Below, piece by piece: positions 7,953 through 15,830 of a stretch of DNA of 64,000 bases. This DNA is from Sulfurimonas sp. HSL-1656. GTDB taxonomy: Bacteria > Campylobacterota > Campylobacteria > Campylobacterales > Sulfurimonadaceae. Location: positions 1,736,001 through 1,800,000 of the forward strand of contig NZ_CP147915.1 in assembly GCF_039645585.1 (NCBI RefSeq), written 5' to 3'. Every line of letters starts with the position of its first letter. Position 1 is the first letter of the stretch. The position numbers were made by a program, and so were the translations under genes. The notes under the pieces are model-generated. The model was not told where the DNA came from and searched no databases. It worked only from the letters and a program-made list of their open reading frames with translations.

Positions 7953-9636
7953 AAAGATCGTTATTGACCCCATTACCCGTATCGAGGGGCATCTGCGCAT
8001 CGAAGTCGAAATCGACGAGAATAACACCGTCAAAGAGGCGTGGGCCTCCGGGCAGCTCTTCCGCGGCATCGAGACGATCCTCAAAGGGCGCGACCCCCGG
8101 GATGCCGGGCTCATCGCCCAGCGCATCTGCGGAGTCTGCACGAACGTGCACTACCGCGCCTCCATCAGCGCCGTCGAAAACGCCTACGGCATCGCCCTGC
8201 CAGCCAACGCCGAGAGTATCCGTAACCTCGTCACCCTGGCGCTCTTTGTCCAGGACCACATCGTCCACTACTACCACCTCCACTCCCTCGACTACGTCGA
8301 CGTCGTCAGCGCCATCTCCGCCGAGCCGGACAAGGCCGCGGAGCTCGCACAGACCTACCACGACTACCCCTACCGCACCTCGACGGGGCACATGAGCGCC
8401 GTCAAGGAGAAGCTGACCTCCTTCGTCAATGCGGGACGACTCGGGCTCTTCGCCAACGGCTACTGGGGGCACAGCGCCTACCGTTTCACCCCCGAGCAGA
8501 ACCTCATCCATATGAACCACTACCTCGAGGCCCTGCGGGTCCAGCGCGACCTCAGCCGGGCGGTGGCGATCTTCGCCGGCAAGACCCCACACCCGCAAAA
8601 CCTCGTCGTAGGCGGAGTCACCAGTGTCGCAGACATGCTCAACCCTCAGCGCCTCAACGACTTCATGTTCATCATCAAGGACGCCCGCGACTTCATCGAG
8701 CGTGCCTACCTCCCCGACATCAAGATGGCCGTCGAAGCGTACAAAGAGGAGATCAAAGCCGGTGTCGGGCGCGGCAGCGGAAACTTTATGGCCGTGGGCG
8801 GCTACCGATTCGGCAAAGCGCAGCAGCTCTTCGAGGGCGGCGTCATCCAGGGACACGATTTCGCCAACATCGAGCCCTTCGACGAGCAGTACATCACCGA
8901 AGAAGCCTCACGCTCCTGGTACGCCGACGAAGCACCGGTGGCACCCTATGACGGCAAGACCGAACCTTTCTATACCGACCTCAACGAAGACGGCAGCCTC
9001 AAAACCGAAGGCAAATACAGCTGGGTCAAGGCACCGCGCTACAAGGGCAAGCCCATGGAGGTGGGGCCGCTCTCGCGGATGATCATCGGCTATCTCAAAG
9101 CGTCCCCGGTCATCCGGCCCTATATGGAAGCGTTCATGAAGGACACGGGGCTCGAACTGATGGACTTTTCGACGACCCTCGGGCGCAACGCCGCCCGCGC
9201 CGTGGAAGCCCAGGTCTGCTGCGACTACCTCTTTGACTTCTGCAGCGACCTCATCGAGAACATCAAGTACTACGACGAGGAGACCTGGACGAAGTACGAC
9301 TTCGCCGCCCTGCCGAAAGCGGCGGCGGGACGGGGCATCTTCGAAGTGCCCCGGGGGGTGCTGGGACACTTCATCCGTATCGACGACGCCAAGATCGCCA
9401 ACTACCAGGCGGTGGTACCGACAACCTGGAACGCCTCGCCCAAGGACAGCGGCGGCGTCCGCGGCCCCTACGAGGAGTCGCTGGTGGGCATCACCCTCGC
9501 CGACCCCGCCGCGCCGCTGGAAGTGCTGCGGGTTGTGCACAGTTTCGACCCCTGTCTCGCCTGCGCCGTCCACGTCATCAACGCCAAGGGCAAAGAACTC
9601 TCGCACTACAAGATCGCCGCGGCGTGCGTACTTTAA
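7942..9636 (+). CDS. hupL: [NiFe] hydrogenase large subunit, partner of the flavo-small subunit
   Basis: The 564-residue catalytic subunit has the nickel ligands RICGVCTNVH (cysteines 63 and 66) and DPCLACAVH (cysteines 538 and 541, histidine 544). Twenty residues follow that histidine, the usual cleavable C-terminal extension, so a maturation endopeptidase of the HupD/HyaD type is expected elsewhere in the genome. It starts 11 bases inside the small-subunit gene after a purine-rich AGGGGAAGAGG site. The absence of a signal peptide on the partner and the CSGN motif there suggest a cytoplasmic group 2 uptake-type enzyme. The exact subgroup needs a phylogeny. Confidence 0.88.
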   Translation: MATKKIVIDPITRIEGHLRIEVEIDENNTVKEAWASGQLFRGIETILKGRDPRDAGLIAQRICGVCTNVHYRASISAVENAYGIALPANAESIRNLVTLALFVQDHIVHYYHLHSLDYVDVVSAISAEPDKAAELAQTYHDYPYRTSTGHMSAVKEKLTSFVNAGRLGLFANGYWGHSAYRFTPEQNLIHMNHYLEALRVQRDLSRAVAIFAGKTPHPQNLVVGGVTSVADMLNPQRLNDFMFIIKDARDFIERAYLPDIKMAVEAYKEEIKAGVGRGSGNFMAVGGYRFGKAQQLFEGGVIQGHDFANIEPFDEQYITEEASRSWYADEAPVAPYDGKTEPFYTDLNEDGSLKTEGKYSWVKAPRYKGKPMEVGPLSRMIIGYLKASPVIRPYMEAFMKDTGLELMDFSTTLGRNAARAVEAQVCCDYLFDFCSDLIENIKYYDEETWTKYDFAALPKAAAGRGIFEVPRGVLGHFIRIDDAKIANYQAVVPTTWNASPKDSGGVRGPYEESLVGITLADPAAPLEVLRVVHSFDPCLACAVHVINAKGKELSHYKIAAACVL

Positions 9637-9820
9637 AGAACGGCATCCGAGCGAAGCCCGGATACCTACGCTAACGCTGAGTTCGCCTCGGCAGCGGGCC
9701 CGTGCGCAGCTAAACCGCGCTAATCATGATTTTCTGCTCTTACTCCAGACAACGGCTTTAGGCCCCCTCTAACGCAGGAGTCGTTATACTTCCGTCATCT
9801 AGTTATTGAGGGGAATACGT

Positions 9821-10504
9821 ATGGAACTCTGCGTCGCGCTCGACCTGCCGAGCATGGAAGAAAACCTGGCACTGGTGGAGAAGATCAAGGCCTACCCGGT
9901 CTGGCTCAAAGTCGGGCTGCGCGCCTACATCCGCGACGGCGAACCCTTTCTCAAAGCGCTCAAAGCGATCAACCCGGACGCGAAGATCTTCCTCGACCTC
10001 AAGCTCTACGACATCCCCAACACCATGGCCGACGCGGCCGAGTCCATCATGGGCCTGGGCGTTGACATGTTCAACGTACACGCCAGTGCCGGTAAACGTG
10101 CCATGCAGACCGTTATGGAGCGCCTCTCGACGTACGAGAAACGCCCCCTCGTCCTAGCCGTCACGGCACTGACCTCCTTCAGCGAAGAGGAGTTCGGCGA
10201 CGTCTATAACGCCGGCATCGCCGCGACGGCAGACAAATTCGCCCAGGATGCGCACGAAGCGGGATTAGACGGCGTCGTCTGCAGCGTTTTTGAAAGCGCC
10301 TCCATCAAAAAAATGACCAGCAGCAGGTTCATTACCCTGACGCCTGGCATCCGCCCCTTCGGCGAAGATGCGGGCGATCAGCAGCGCGTCGCCACGATCG
10401 AAGCGGCAGAGACGGAGAAGGTCGACTTCATCGTCGTCGGCCGCCCCATCTACAAGGCCGAAGACCCCGCCGCCGTCGTCGAAAAGATCCTCGAGCGACT
10501 TTAA
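9821..10504 (+). CDS. pyrF: Orotidine 5'-phosphate decarboxylase
   Basis: This 227-residue enzyme catalyses the last step of UMP synthesis, decarboxylation of OMP. The catalytic motif [10 protein letters not shown] with its lysine and aspartates is intact. N-terminal ALDLPS, the C-terminal phosphate-binding part [10 protein letters not shown], and FIVVGRPIY also fit the family. The ATG at 9821 has GAGGGG at good spacing; an in-frame TTG at 9806 is less likely. The 184 bases before it hold no visible gene. Confidence 0.93.
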   Translation: MELCVALDLPSMEENLALVEKIKAYPVWLKVGLRAYIRDGEPFLKALKAINPDAKIFLDLKLYDIPNTMADAAESIMGLGVDMFNVHASAGKRAMQTVMERLSTYEKRPLVLAVTALTSFSEEEFGDVYNAGIAATADKFAQDAHEAGLDGVVCSVFESASIKKMTSSRFITLTPGIRPFGEDAGDQQRVATIEAAETEKVDFIVVGRPIYKAEDPAAVVEKILERL

Positions 10505-10577
10505 GCGGCTCCGCCTTGCTTTTTAAGCGAAATATTATTTCTAGATGATTATAATCTCACTCTCATTTTTGAGACTT

Positions 10578-10666
10578 GGACAGGTGGGTGAGAGGCTGAA
10601 ACCACACCCCTGCTAAGGGTGCGTACGTCCTGCGTACCGAGGGTTCGAATCCCTCCCTGTCCGCCA
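10578..10666 (+). tRNA. tRNA-Ser (GCU anticodon)
   Basis: The 89-base gene has a 7-bp acceptor stem (GGACAGG with CCTGTCC), a long variable arm typical of serine tRNAs, and the GGTTCGAATC T-loop. The encoded CCA ends at 10666. The anticodon loop CTGCTAA lies on a CACCC/GGGTG stem and reads AGC/AGU codons. A TATAAT-like box lies just upstream near 10545. Confidence 0.95.
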
Positions 10667-10692
10667 GAAATGCCCTATAATAGGCACTTTCA

Positions 10693-10722
10693 GAGGTTTT
10701 TTAAAACGTAGCAAAAACCCTC
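10693..10722 (+). terminator. Possible hairpin between the two tRNA genes
   Basis: GAGGTTTTT and a near-complementary AAAAACCCTC flank a short loop. The stem is A/T-rich with a one-base irregularity. It may end tRNA-Ser transcription or be a processing element. Only the imperfect symmetry is seen, so confidence is low. Confidence 0.3.
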
Positions 10723-10740
10723 AGTATCTTTATTTTACAT

Positions 10741-10815
10741 TCCGGATTAGCTCAGCGGTAGAGTAGGTGACTGTTAATCACTTGGTCACTGGTTCGAATC
10801 CAGTATCCGGAGCCA
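10741..10815 (+). tRNA. tRNA-Asn (GUU anticodon), integration site of the island
   Basis: The 75-base gene has acceptor stem TCCGGAT/ATCCGGA, D-arm AGCTCAGCGGTAGAG, anticodon loop CTGTTAA, GGTTCGAATC T-loop and encoded CCA. Its last 18 bases are repeated at 48972-48989. An integrase gene lies directly downstream, so this is the attachment site of the genomic island and the tRNA remains intact. Confidence 0.95.
10798..10815 (+). repeat. Left attachment repeat within tRNA-Asn
   Basis: ATCCAGTATCCGGAGCCA covers part of the T-arm, the acceptor strand and CCA. The same 18 bases occur at 48972-48989 on the same strand. This is the expected product of site-specific integration by a tyrosine recombinase into a tRNA 3' end. 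Confidence 0.88.
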
Positions 10816-10893
10816 CTTTTTCTGTAACCCCCAAACACCGGACTTTCAAAGAAACAACTTCAAGCACTGTGCCCGAATTGTGCCCATAAGTGC

Positions 10894-11958
10894 CTAGAGC
10901 ACATCCGCCAAAAACGCAGCCCTTTTCTTATCTTTCTGCTTGCGATACTTCGCATACATCTGCAGGGTCATGGACGTGTCCGTATGCCCGAGCATATGCG
11001 AGACCCAAAGAATATCTTCCCCGTTTTCGATCATCACCGTCGCGAAGGTATGGCGCATCTGGTAAATGGTACGGTATTCGATACCAAGCTTTTTGAGCAG
11101 CTTTTTCCAACGGGTGTCACGGATACGCTTGATATCGTAATAGTGTTCACCGTTCTTGTTGAGAAAGACATAGGCGCCCTCCTCTCCCGTTCGCTCGTAC
11201 TGCGCCTTGAGATAAGGCATCAACGGATCGAGGATATCAATAGTCCGGATACTGCTCTGTGTCTTCGGTGTCGAGACGACACCCATCTTGATCGCCCGCT
11301 TGATGGAGATCTCCCCTCTTTCGAAGTCGACATCTTCCCATCGCAGTCCGATCATCTCTCCGCTTCGCATTCCTGTAAAGAATCCCAGGGCACAGAAGGT
11401 TTGAAGGTCGCCTTCGGCGTTTTCGATGATCCGCTTCGTCTCGTCCATTGTGAACGGGGTGACATCCACCTTCTCGATCTTCGGGAGCTTCACCTTTGAG
11501 ACGGGGTTCTTGTCGATGATCTCGTCGCGTATCGCATCCTCGAAGAAAGTGTTGAGCACCGCCCGGACGTTGCGTACCCGTCGTGGCGTGAGCGTCTGAA
11601 GCAGCTCGTTTTGCCACAGGGCGATATCCGAAGGCTTAATCCGGTCAAGCCGTTTCTTGCCCAAACGGGGGGCGATGTGCAGACGCAGCGACGTCGTGTA
11701 GTCATACTTCGTCGAGGCTTTGCGGTGATGCTCGTGCAGTGCAAAGCTGGTGAGCGCATATTCGCTTACCGTCGGTATGGTTGTTTCTTTGTCAAAGAAC
11801 ATTCCCGAGTTCAGCTTGTAGATGATCTCGGGAAGTATTTTATTGGTCGCTAGTGCGCGATTTGCCTTGTTGTCATCCAATCCCAAAGAGCGTCTATATC
11901 TCTTTGATTGATGATAAAACGTTATCCACAACTTGCCGTTGCGTGTAATCAGTTTCAC
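10894..11958 (-). CDS. Tyrosine recombinase (phage/island-type integrase)
   Basis: About 354 residues with a SAM-like core-binding N-terminal half and a C-terminal catalytic domain. Catalytic positions are recognisable: arginine in GFFTGMRSGEMIGLRWEDV, then HTFATVMIENG preceded by RTIYQMR (the H-x-x-R pair region), and HMLGHTDTSMTLQMYAKY with the nucleophile tyrosine. The GTG at 11958 follows AAGGACGACC and is preferred to an upstream start at 12003. The gene points towards tRNA-Asn, about 80 bases away, the usual layout for integrases that target that tRNA. It should catalyse integration and excision of the island. Confidence 0.9.
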   Translation of the reverse strand: MKLITRNGKLWITFYHQSKRYRRSLGLDDNKANRALATNKILPEIIYKLNSGMFFDKETTIPTVSEYALTSFALHEHHRKASTKYDYTTSLRLHIAPRLGKKRLDRIKPSDIALWQNELLQTLTPRRVRNVRAVLNTFFEDAIRDEIIDKNPVSKVKLPKIEKVDVTPFTMDETKRIIENAEGDLQTFCALGFFTGMRSGEMIGLRWEDVDFERGEISIKRAIKMGVVSTPKTQSSIRTIDILDPLMPYLKAQYERTGEEGAYVFLNKNGEHYYDIKRIRDTRWKKLLKKLGIEYRTIYQMRHTFATVMIENGEDILWVSHMLGHTDTSMTLQMYAKYRKQKDKKRAAFLADVL

Positions 11959-12220
11959 GGTCGTCCTTTCCGACCACCCAAGAGTCAATCGCAACTCTAT
12001 CAAAGAGTATTTTACCCGTTCGATTGTGAAAGTGCACTCCCTCTATGAAATGCTCGTCTTTGATTTTATAGATGCGATCCCTGGAATAGCTAAGATAGTC
12101 TGCTGTTTCCGCCACACTCATCCAGCGCTTTTCACTTGAACTCTCAAGCCTTTTTGATAGTGCATCAATCTTTTTCAGTAGCACCGGGATAAGTTCAAGA
12201 TGCTCTAGTGACAGTTCCAT
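11894..12220 (-). CDS. Helix-turn-helix protein, possible excisionase/directionality factor
   Basis: The 108-residue protein has a coiled N-terminal stretch and then a MerR/excisionase-like segment, WMSVAETADYLSYSRDRIYK, followed by a wing-like HNRTGKILFDRVAIDSWV. This resembles the HTH_17 'DNA-binding, excisionase family' fold. Its 3' end overlaps the integrase start by about 65 bases in another frame, so the two are probably translated from one message. It may regulate the integrase or steer excision; both are inference. Confidence 0.75.
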   Translation of the reverse strand: MELSLEHLELIPVLLKKIDALSKRLESSSEKRWMSVAETADYLSYSRDRIYKIKDEHFIEGVHFHNRTGKILFDRVAIDSWVVGKDDRETDYTQRQVVDNVLSSIKEI

Positions 12221-12290
12221 AACGAACTCCTCTGAATGTGTGTTTCGATGGTTTCATTGTAGAAAAAGCGGATTGTGCGGATGCTGATTT

Positions 12291-12310
12291 TAGGTTGCGT
12301 TATGGAGCAG
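12291..12310 (+). repeat. 20-base direct repeat, copy 1, plus a partial copy nearby
   Basis: TAGGTTGCGTTATGGAGCAG matches 14178-14197 at 18 of 20 positions. A 12-base partial copy (TAGGTTGCGTTT) lies at 12323-12334. The full copies bracket the genes at 12491-13252 and 13314-14111. They could be operator sites, partition-type sites for the ParA-like protein, or scars of an earlier insertion. Confidence 0.6.
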
Positions 12311-12490
12311 AGTCGCTTAAATTAGGTTGCGTTTTGCTGAACCGAACGGGGGAAGACCTGATTTACTGTTTCTGGAAAAATCCCAAAATCCTTGACAAAG
12401 AAATTTTGATAGCAAATACTCAAGTCAGCTGCACGGTAACGGATGAACTTCTCCGGAAAAATGAAACCGTTGGCTTTCAAGGAGCTATAG

Positions 12491-13252
12491 ATGAACAAGC
12501 ACACAGCAATAGATGCGACAGCATTCCGCAACACACCGACTGCACTTGAAAAAGTGGCATCAGAGATTGTCGGCATTGCCGGTCGCATGGGGATTAAGAT
12601 TATCACCGGAGGAGACTTTTATCACTTCCGTCTTGACATTGAAGAAACAAACGGGGCAAGCGAGATCCGAGCCGCTAGTTATCTCAACCATAAAATGCGC
12701 AACTGCATGGCACAGAATAAAGAGACCCTCATCCCTTTTGTAGAGGCATATCTTCAGATGAATGGCGGATCAGCGGAGTATTTTTCGGAAGATCTGCTTG
12801 AAGACTGGGTGGCAGAGCATTTTGCAAAAGAAAAAGAGAGTATGTCAAATGAATATGCTCGCTATAACAAATTCCCCTATGTTGCTCCTGTATGGGAAAT
12901 GTTGAAAAGACCCTTTGCAGAGGGTGTCTCTTCAAAAGGCATTACGCTAAAAGATGGGGAGCTTGGCGCAATGGTTCTCTGCCCTCACCCTCTTACAATG
13001 AATGATGAAATACGCGAACTATTGAGCGAGAATATCAATTACCATGCAGGAGTACATATGTATGAAAATTTCCGCAAGGTAACAGCGGTTTATTGGTTAA
13101 ATGGATTGCAAGAAGAAAAAGATATCTCCTTATTGGTTAATCCAAAAATTAGCAAATCTCTTGAGAAGAATAGAGTGCCCATCATATATTTTGAGGTCAA
13201 AGAGGGAAGAATCAAATACCGACCAGTTGTATGCGAAGTTCTTGGTCTGTAG
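12491..13252 (+). CDS. Hypothetical island protein, 253 residues
   Basis: I do not recognise a family. The frame begins at ATG 12491 with AAGGAG seven bases upstream and runs 253 codons. The protein is soluble, mixed charge, with no signal peptide or membrane span. It has two halves: an alpha-helical N-terminal part of about 150 residues and a beta-rich C-terminal part (FRKVTAVYWLNGLQEEKDISLLV). It is convergent with the ParA/StbB-like gene and lies between two copies of a 20-base repeat, so it may belong to the island maintenance module. Confidence 0.65.
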   Translation: MNKHTAIDATAFRNTPTALEKVASEIVGIAGRMGIKIITGGDFYHFRLDIEETNGASEIRAASYLNHKMRNCMAQNKETLIPFVEAYLQMNGGSAEYFSEDLLEDWVAEHFAKEKESMSNEYARYNKFPYVAPVWEMLKRPFAEGVSSKGITLKDGELGAMVLCPHPLTMNDEIRELLSENINYHAGVHMYENFRKVTAVYWLNGLQEEKDISLLVNPKISKSLEKNRVPIIYFEVKEGRIKYRPVVCEVLGL

Positions 13253-13313
13253 CTTCAAAATTCGCTAATACGAAGAGATCCATTCATATAGATCTCTTTC
13301 CATAGAATGAAAG

Positions 13314-14111
13314 TCATGCTGACACCGCACTTGTCTGTACGGCATCTTCAGCATCTTTCTTTTCCATATACTCTGTTACTAGGGACTCATAAATGTATTG
13401 GCAATCCTCAAAATAATCACGGCCCAACCTTTGGATTCGATGCAACTCTATGAAATGAAGTTTCTCTTCTGCATTGTCTGCATACTGCACCATATAATCA
13501 TAATCTCTAGCTGCGAATACTTCCTCCTTCAGCAACAATGAGTCATCCCGTTGCTGGAAAAAATCATATGCATCTCTCAGAGTAAACACTTCTTTCATAG
13601 GGACTCCAGCCTCTTGCATATAATCAGTTATTGGTTGAAATTGCTTCTTGAGTTCAGAAGAAGTGAGATTCGGATCTACACGGTTTAAAATCACCTTGAT
13701 CATCTCTGGTGGAACCTCACACTCACCAATAAGGCATTTAAGGATTTCAATGGTGCGCCGCATGATTTTAAGATCAGGGATGATAGGAATGATAAAAAAG
13801 TCAATATCTTGCGATATACATTTATATCTTTGGACCCCTTCAAGAAAATTATATACGCGCTGACCACTGATATCCAGGACTATATCGCCATCTTTTGACT
13901 TAACATGATGTAAAAAAAGTTCTACAAATAGATCCATGTAATTCTTATAAGATAGCATCTGGTAATTTTTGTATTTTTGAGCCAACTTATTACACTCAGT
14001 CTTCACACCAATTTCCTTATATTTCACCTCCTCTGGCCGTATAGCACAAACATCTTGGGCAATAGTTGTCTTGCCAACGCCACCACAGTTACTGATAATC
14101 ACACTAATCAT
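13314..14111 (-). CDS. ParA/StbB-like P-loop ATPase
   Basis: The 265-residue protein starts MISVIISNCGGVGKTT, a Walker A motif of the deviant ParA/MinD/StbB kind (GGVGKTT). Later marks are the acidic IVLDISG strand (Walker B region) and the FIIPIIPDLKIMRRTI strand-helix segment. Such ATPases segregate plasmids or act as plasmid-stability proteins. On an integrated island it could stabilise the excised circular form. No ParB-like partner with recognisable features is adjacent, although the unknown gene at 12491 is a candidate. A strong AAAGGAGG site precedes the start. Confidence 0.75.
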   Translation of the reverse strand: MISVIISNCGGVGKTTIAQDVCAIRPEEVKYKEIGVKTECNKLAQKYKNYQMLSYKNYMDLFVELFLHHVKSKDGDIVLDISGQRVYNFLEGVQRYKCISQDIDFFIIPIIPDLKIMRRTIEILKCLIGECEVPPEMIKVILNRVDPNLTSSELKKQFQPITDYMQEAGVPMKEVFTLRDAYDFFQQRDDSLLLKEEVFAARDYDYMVQYADNAEEKLHFIELHRIQRLGRDYFEDCQYIYESLVTEYMEKKDAEDAVQTSAVSA

Positions 14112-14177
14112 GCGACCTCCTTTATTATGTAGATCAGTCGTCAGTGTAGGAAGACAGACCTGTTAGGCCGCCTAAAA

Positions 14178-14197
14178 TAAGTTGCGTTATGGAGCAC
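14178..14197 (+). repeat. 20-base direct repeat, copy 2
   Basis: TAAGTTGCGTTATGGAGCAC matches copy 1 at 12291-12310 in 18 of 20 positions and lies 67 bases upstream of the ParA-like start. Its place in that promoter region makes an autoregulatory or partition site reasonable. Confidence 0.6.
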
Positions 14198-14321
14198 GCC
14201 ATAAAAAGAAGTAAAATTTCAGAGATTGCACCCTACTTCTTGCCAAAAAAGGGTATCCACTAAGTGATAGCTATGGGATCTGTTACAATAGGTCTATTCA
14301 CTAATAGCTGGGTGGTACTGA

Positions 14322-15233
14322 ATGCGTGTTAATAGAGCCCTCTTGTTGCTTTCTCTCATCACAGTAGTATTTCTAAAATCTGCACTTGCCGATGTCAATG
14401 CATCTTCATTCAATATCAAATGGCTTGGCTATTCCAGTATTCGTGACAATGAAGGCATTGCTAATCTGATGTCTAATGGCCAACGTGATGTTATATTTGT
14501 CCAGGAGGTTGTCGCACCACCGGTGGATGTATACATATCTACAGAGGAGGCAATAAAAGGAGATCCTGAGGTCAAAGCATTTTTCGATGCAATGACTGAT
14601 CAGGGATACGATTATGTCCTATCTGAGGAAGACACAGGTACAGGCGAAAATATACACAACAACTCCTCCGCAACAGAGTGGTTTGTAGCTTTTTATAAAG
14701 CTGACAAGCTTACTCTGATTGCTTCTGGATATCTTGCTGCTGACAGAAGTAATAATATTGACTACGAACGCGTACCTTACTACTTTACCTTCAAGGCCAA
14801 TGATGGGTTGGACTTTACAGCAATCTCTGTGCACCTCAAACCAAATAAGGACAACGTGTCGACTAATCGTCGATATCATGAATTAAAGTCAATTGTTTCA
14901 TGGGTATTTTCTCAAGCATCTTTAGCTCCAGAAAGGGATTTCATCATTGTAGGCGATATGAATGTCTATGATTGTGACATACTCAGTGAACGAGTCGATG
15001 CCCTATTTTCATTGGCTAACGTAGAATGTGCGAACTCAAATCTCAAGATGACCGAACCATACGACCAAGTGCTGTACATCAAAAATTATACGCAGATCAA
15101 CAATTACCGCGTTATCAATCTATATGAAACATTTGAACTCAATAGCTCTGTTCCAACGAATGAAGTAATTGCTCGCTACAGTGACCATCACCCAATTTTT
15201 TTTACGATAGTCGGCAGTGGTGATGATGATTAA
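14322..15233 (+). CDS. Exported endonuclease/exonuclease/phosphatase-family protein
   Basis: The 303-residue protein has a clear signal peptide (residues 1-23, cleavage near ALA-D). An EEP (DNase I-like) domain follows, with FNIKWLG at the start, VIFVQEV containing the metal-binding glutamate, HLKPNK, VGDMNVYD, and SDHHPIFF with the final Asp-His pair. The metal and catalytic residues therefore look complete. The protein would act outside the cytoplasm, possibly on extracellular DNA or a phosphoester. Codon use is more AT-rich than in the flanks. It stands alone between the maintenance module and gapA. Confidence 0.82.
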   Translation: MRVNRALLLLSLITVVFLKSALADVNASSFNIKWLGYSSIRDNEGIANLMSNGQRDVIFVQEVVAPPVDVYISTEEAIKGDPEVKAFFDAMTDQGYDYVLSEEDTGTGENIHNNSSATEWFVAFYKADKLTLIASGYLAADRSNNIDYERVPYYFTFKANDGLDFTAISVHLKPNKDNVSTNRRYHELKSIVSWVFSQASLAPERDFIIVGDMNVYDCDILSERVDALFSLANVECANSNLKMTEPYDQVLYIKNYTQINNYRVINLYETFELNSSVPTNEVIARYSDHHPIFFTIVGSGDDD

Positions 15234-15238
15234 TTTTA

Positions 15239-15265
15239 TGTGCTATCACAATTAATGTGAGCACA
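15239..15265 (+). terminator. Hairpin just after the exported nuclease gene
   Basis: TGTGC and GCACA, with an inner TCACA/TGTGA pair and a two-base bulge, form a stem around ATTAA, six bases after the stop. There is no strong T-run, so termination would be weak. The inner halves also resemble a Crp-type site. Confidence 0.4.
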
Positions 15266-15550
15266 GAAGTAGAATATATTTCCTCTCCAAATGGTTTCCT
15301 ATCTTGCATTGCATTCTCAGTAACAGAATGAACCATCAATAGCCTTATCTTCAGACCAAATTTACTTGTAAATATCTTTAGTCAGTTCAACTAATGATTG
15401 AAAATTCTGCACTTTGAAAGTCAATTGGTCAACCCTTTAATTCCATAAAAAATGCCTAAAATGGAAATATTTTTCATATTTTCACCATATTCTCTCTTTT
15501 CTGAATTCGAAAAGCCCACACCCCCCTATATTACGACGTTTCAGAGGTGG

Positions 15551-15568
15551 GTTGACAACGTTGTCAAC
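15551..15568. promoter_or_regulatory. Perfect 18-base palindrome in a gene-free stretch
   Basis: GTTGACAACGTTGTCAAC is a perfect inverted repeat, the size of a repressor operator. It sits in the 597-base stretch 15234-15830, in which I see no supported gene. A GGTTGACCA half-site lies nearby at about 15612. A 62-codon frame at 15624-15812 has no ribosome site or recognisable sequence. Confidence 0.45.
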
Positions 15569-15830
15569 GGTGCGTTAGACCGTTGTGCTGCGTGATTAAC
15601 CTTAAATGCATGGTTGACCACCCTTGAAAGCACGGTATACAGGGCGATATCGAGGTAATGGCCACTCATGTCATTTGGAGTGTGTGCAGATCAGGTATAG
15701 TCCCAAAATATTTTTGGGACAAAACTTAACTACTTCACTGTCGCGAAGTTATGCTCAAATAGTATCAACTCTTTTGAGAAAGATGCTGCAGTCTTTTAAT
15801 ATACATTCGTAGAAAAGGATTCCAATCAAA

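Noticed and set aside
12238-12549. 103-codon plus-strand frame after the HTH gene
   Set aside because: It runs through the 20-base repeats and into the start of the gene at 12491, whose ribosome site is clear. No protein features are seen.
15624-15812. 62-codon frame in the gap before gapA
   Set aside because: There is no ribosome binding site, no family resemblance and weak coding character.
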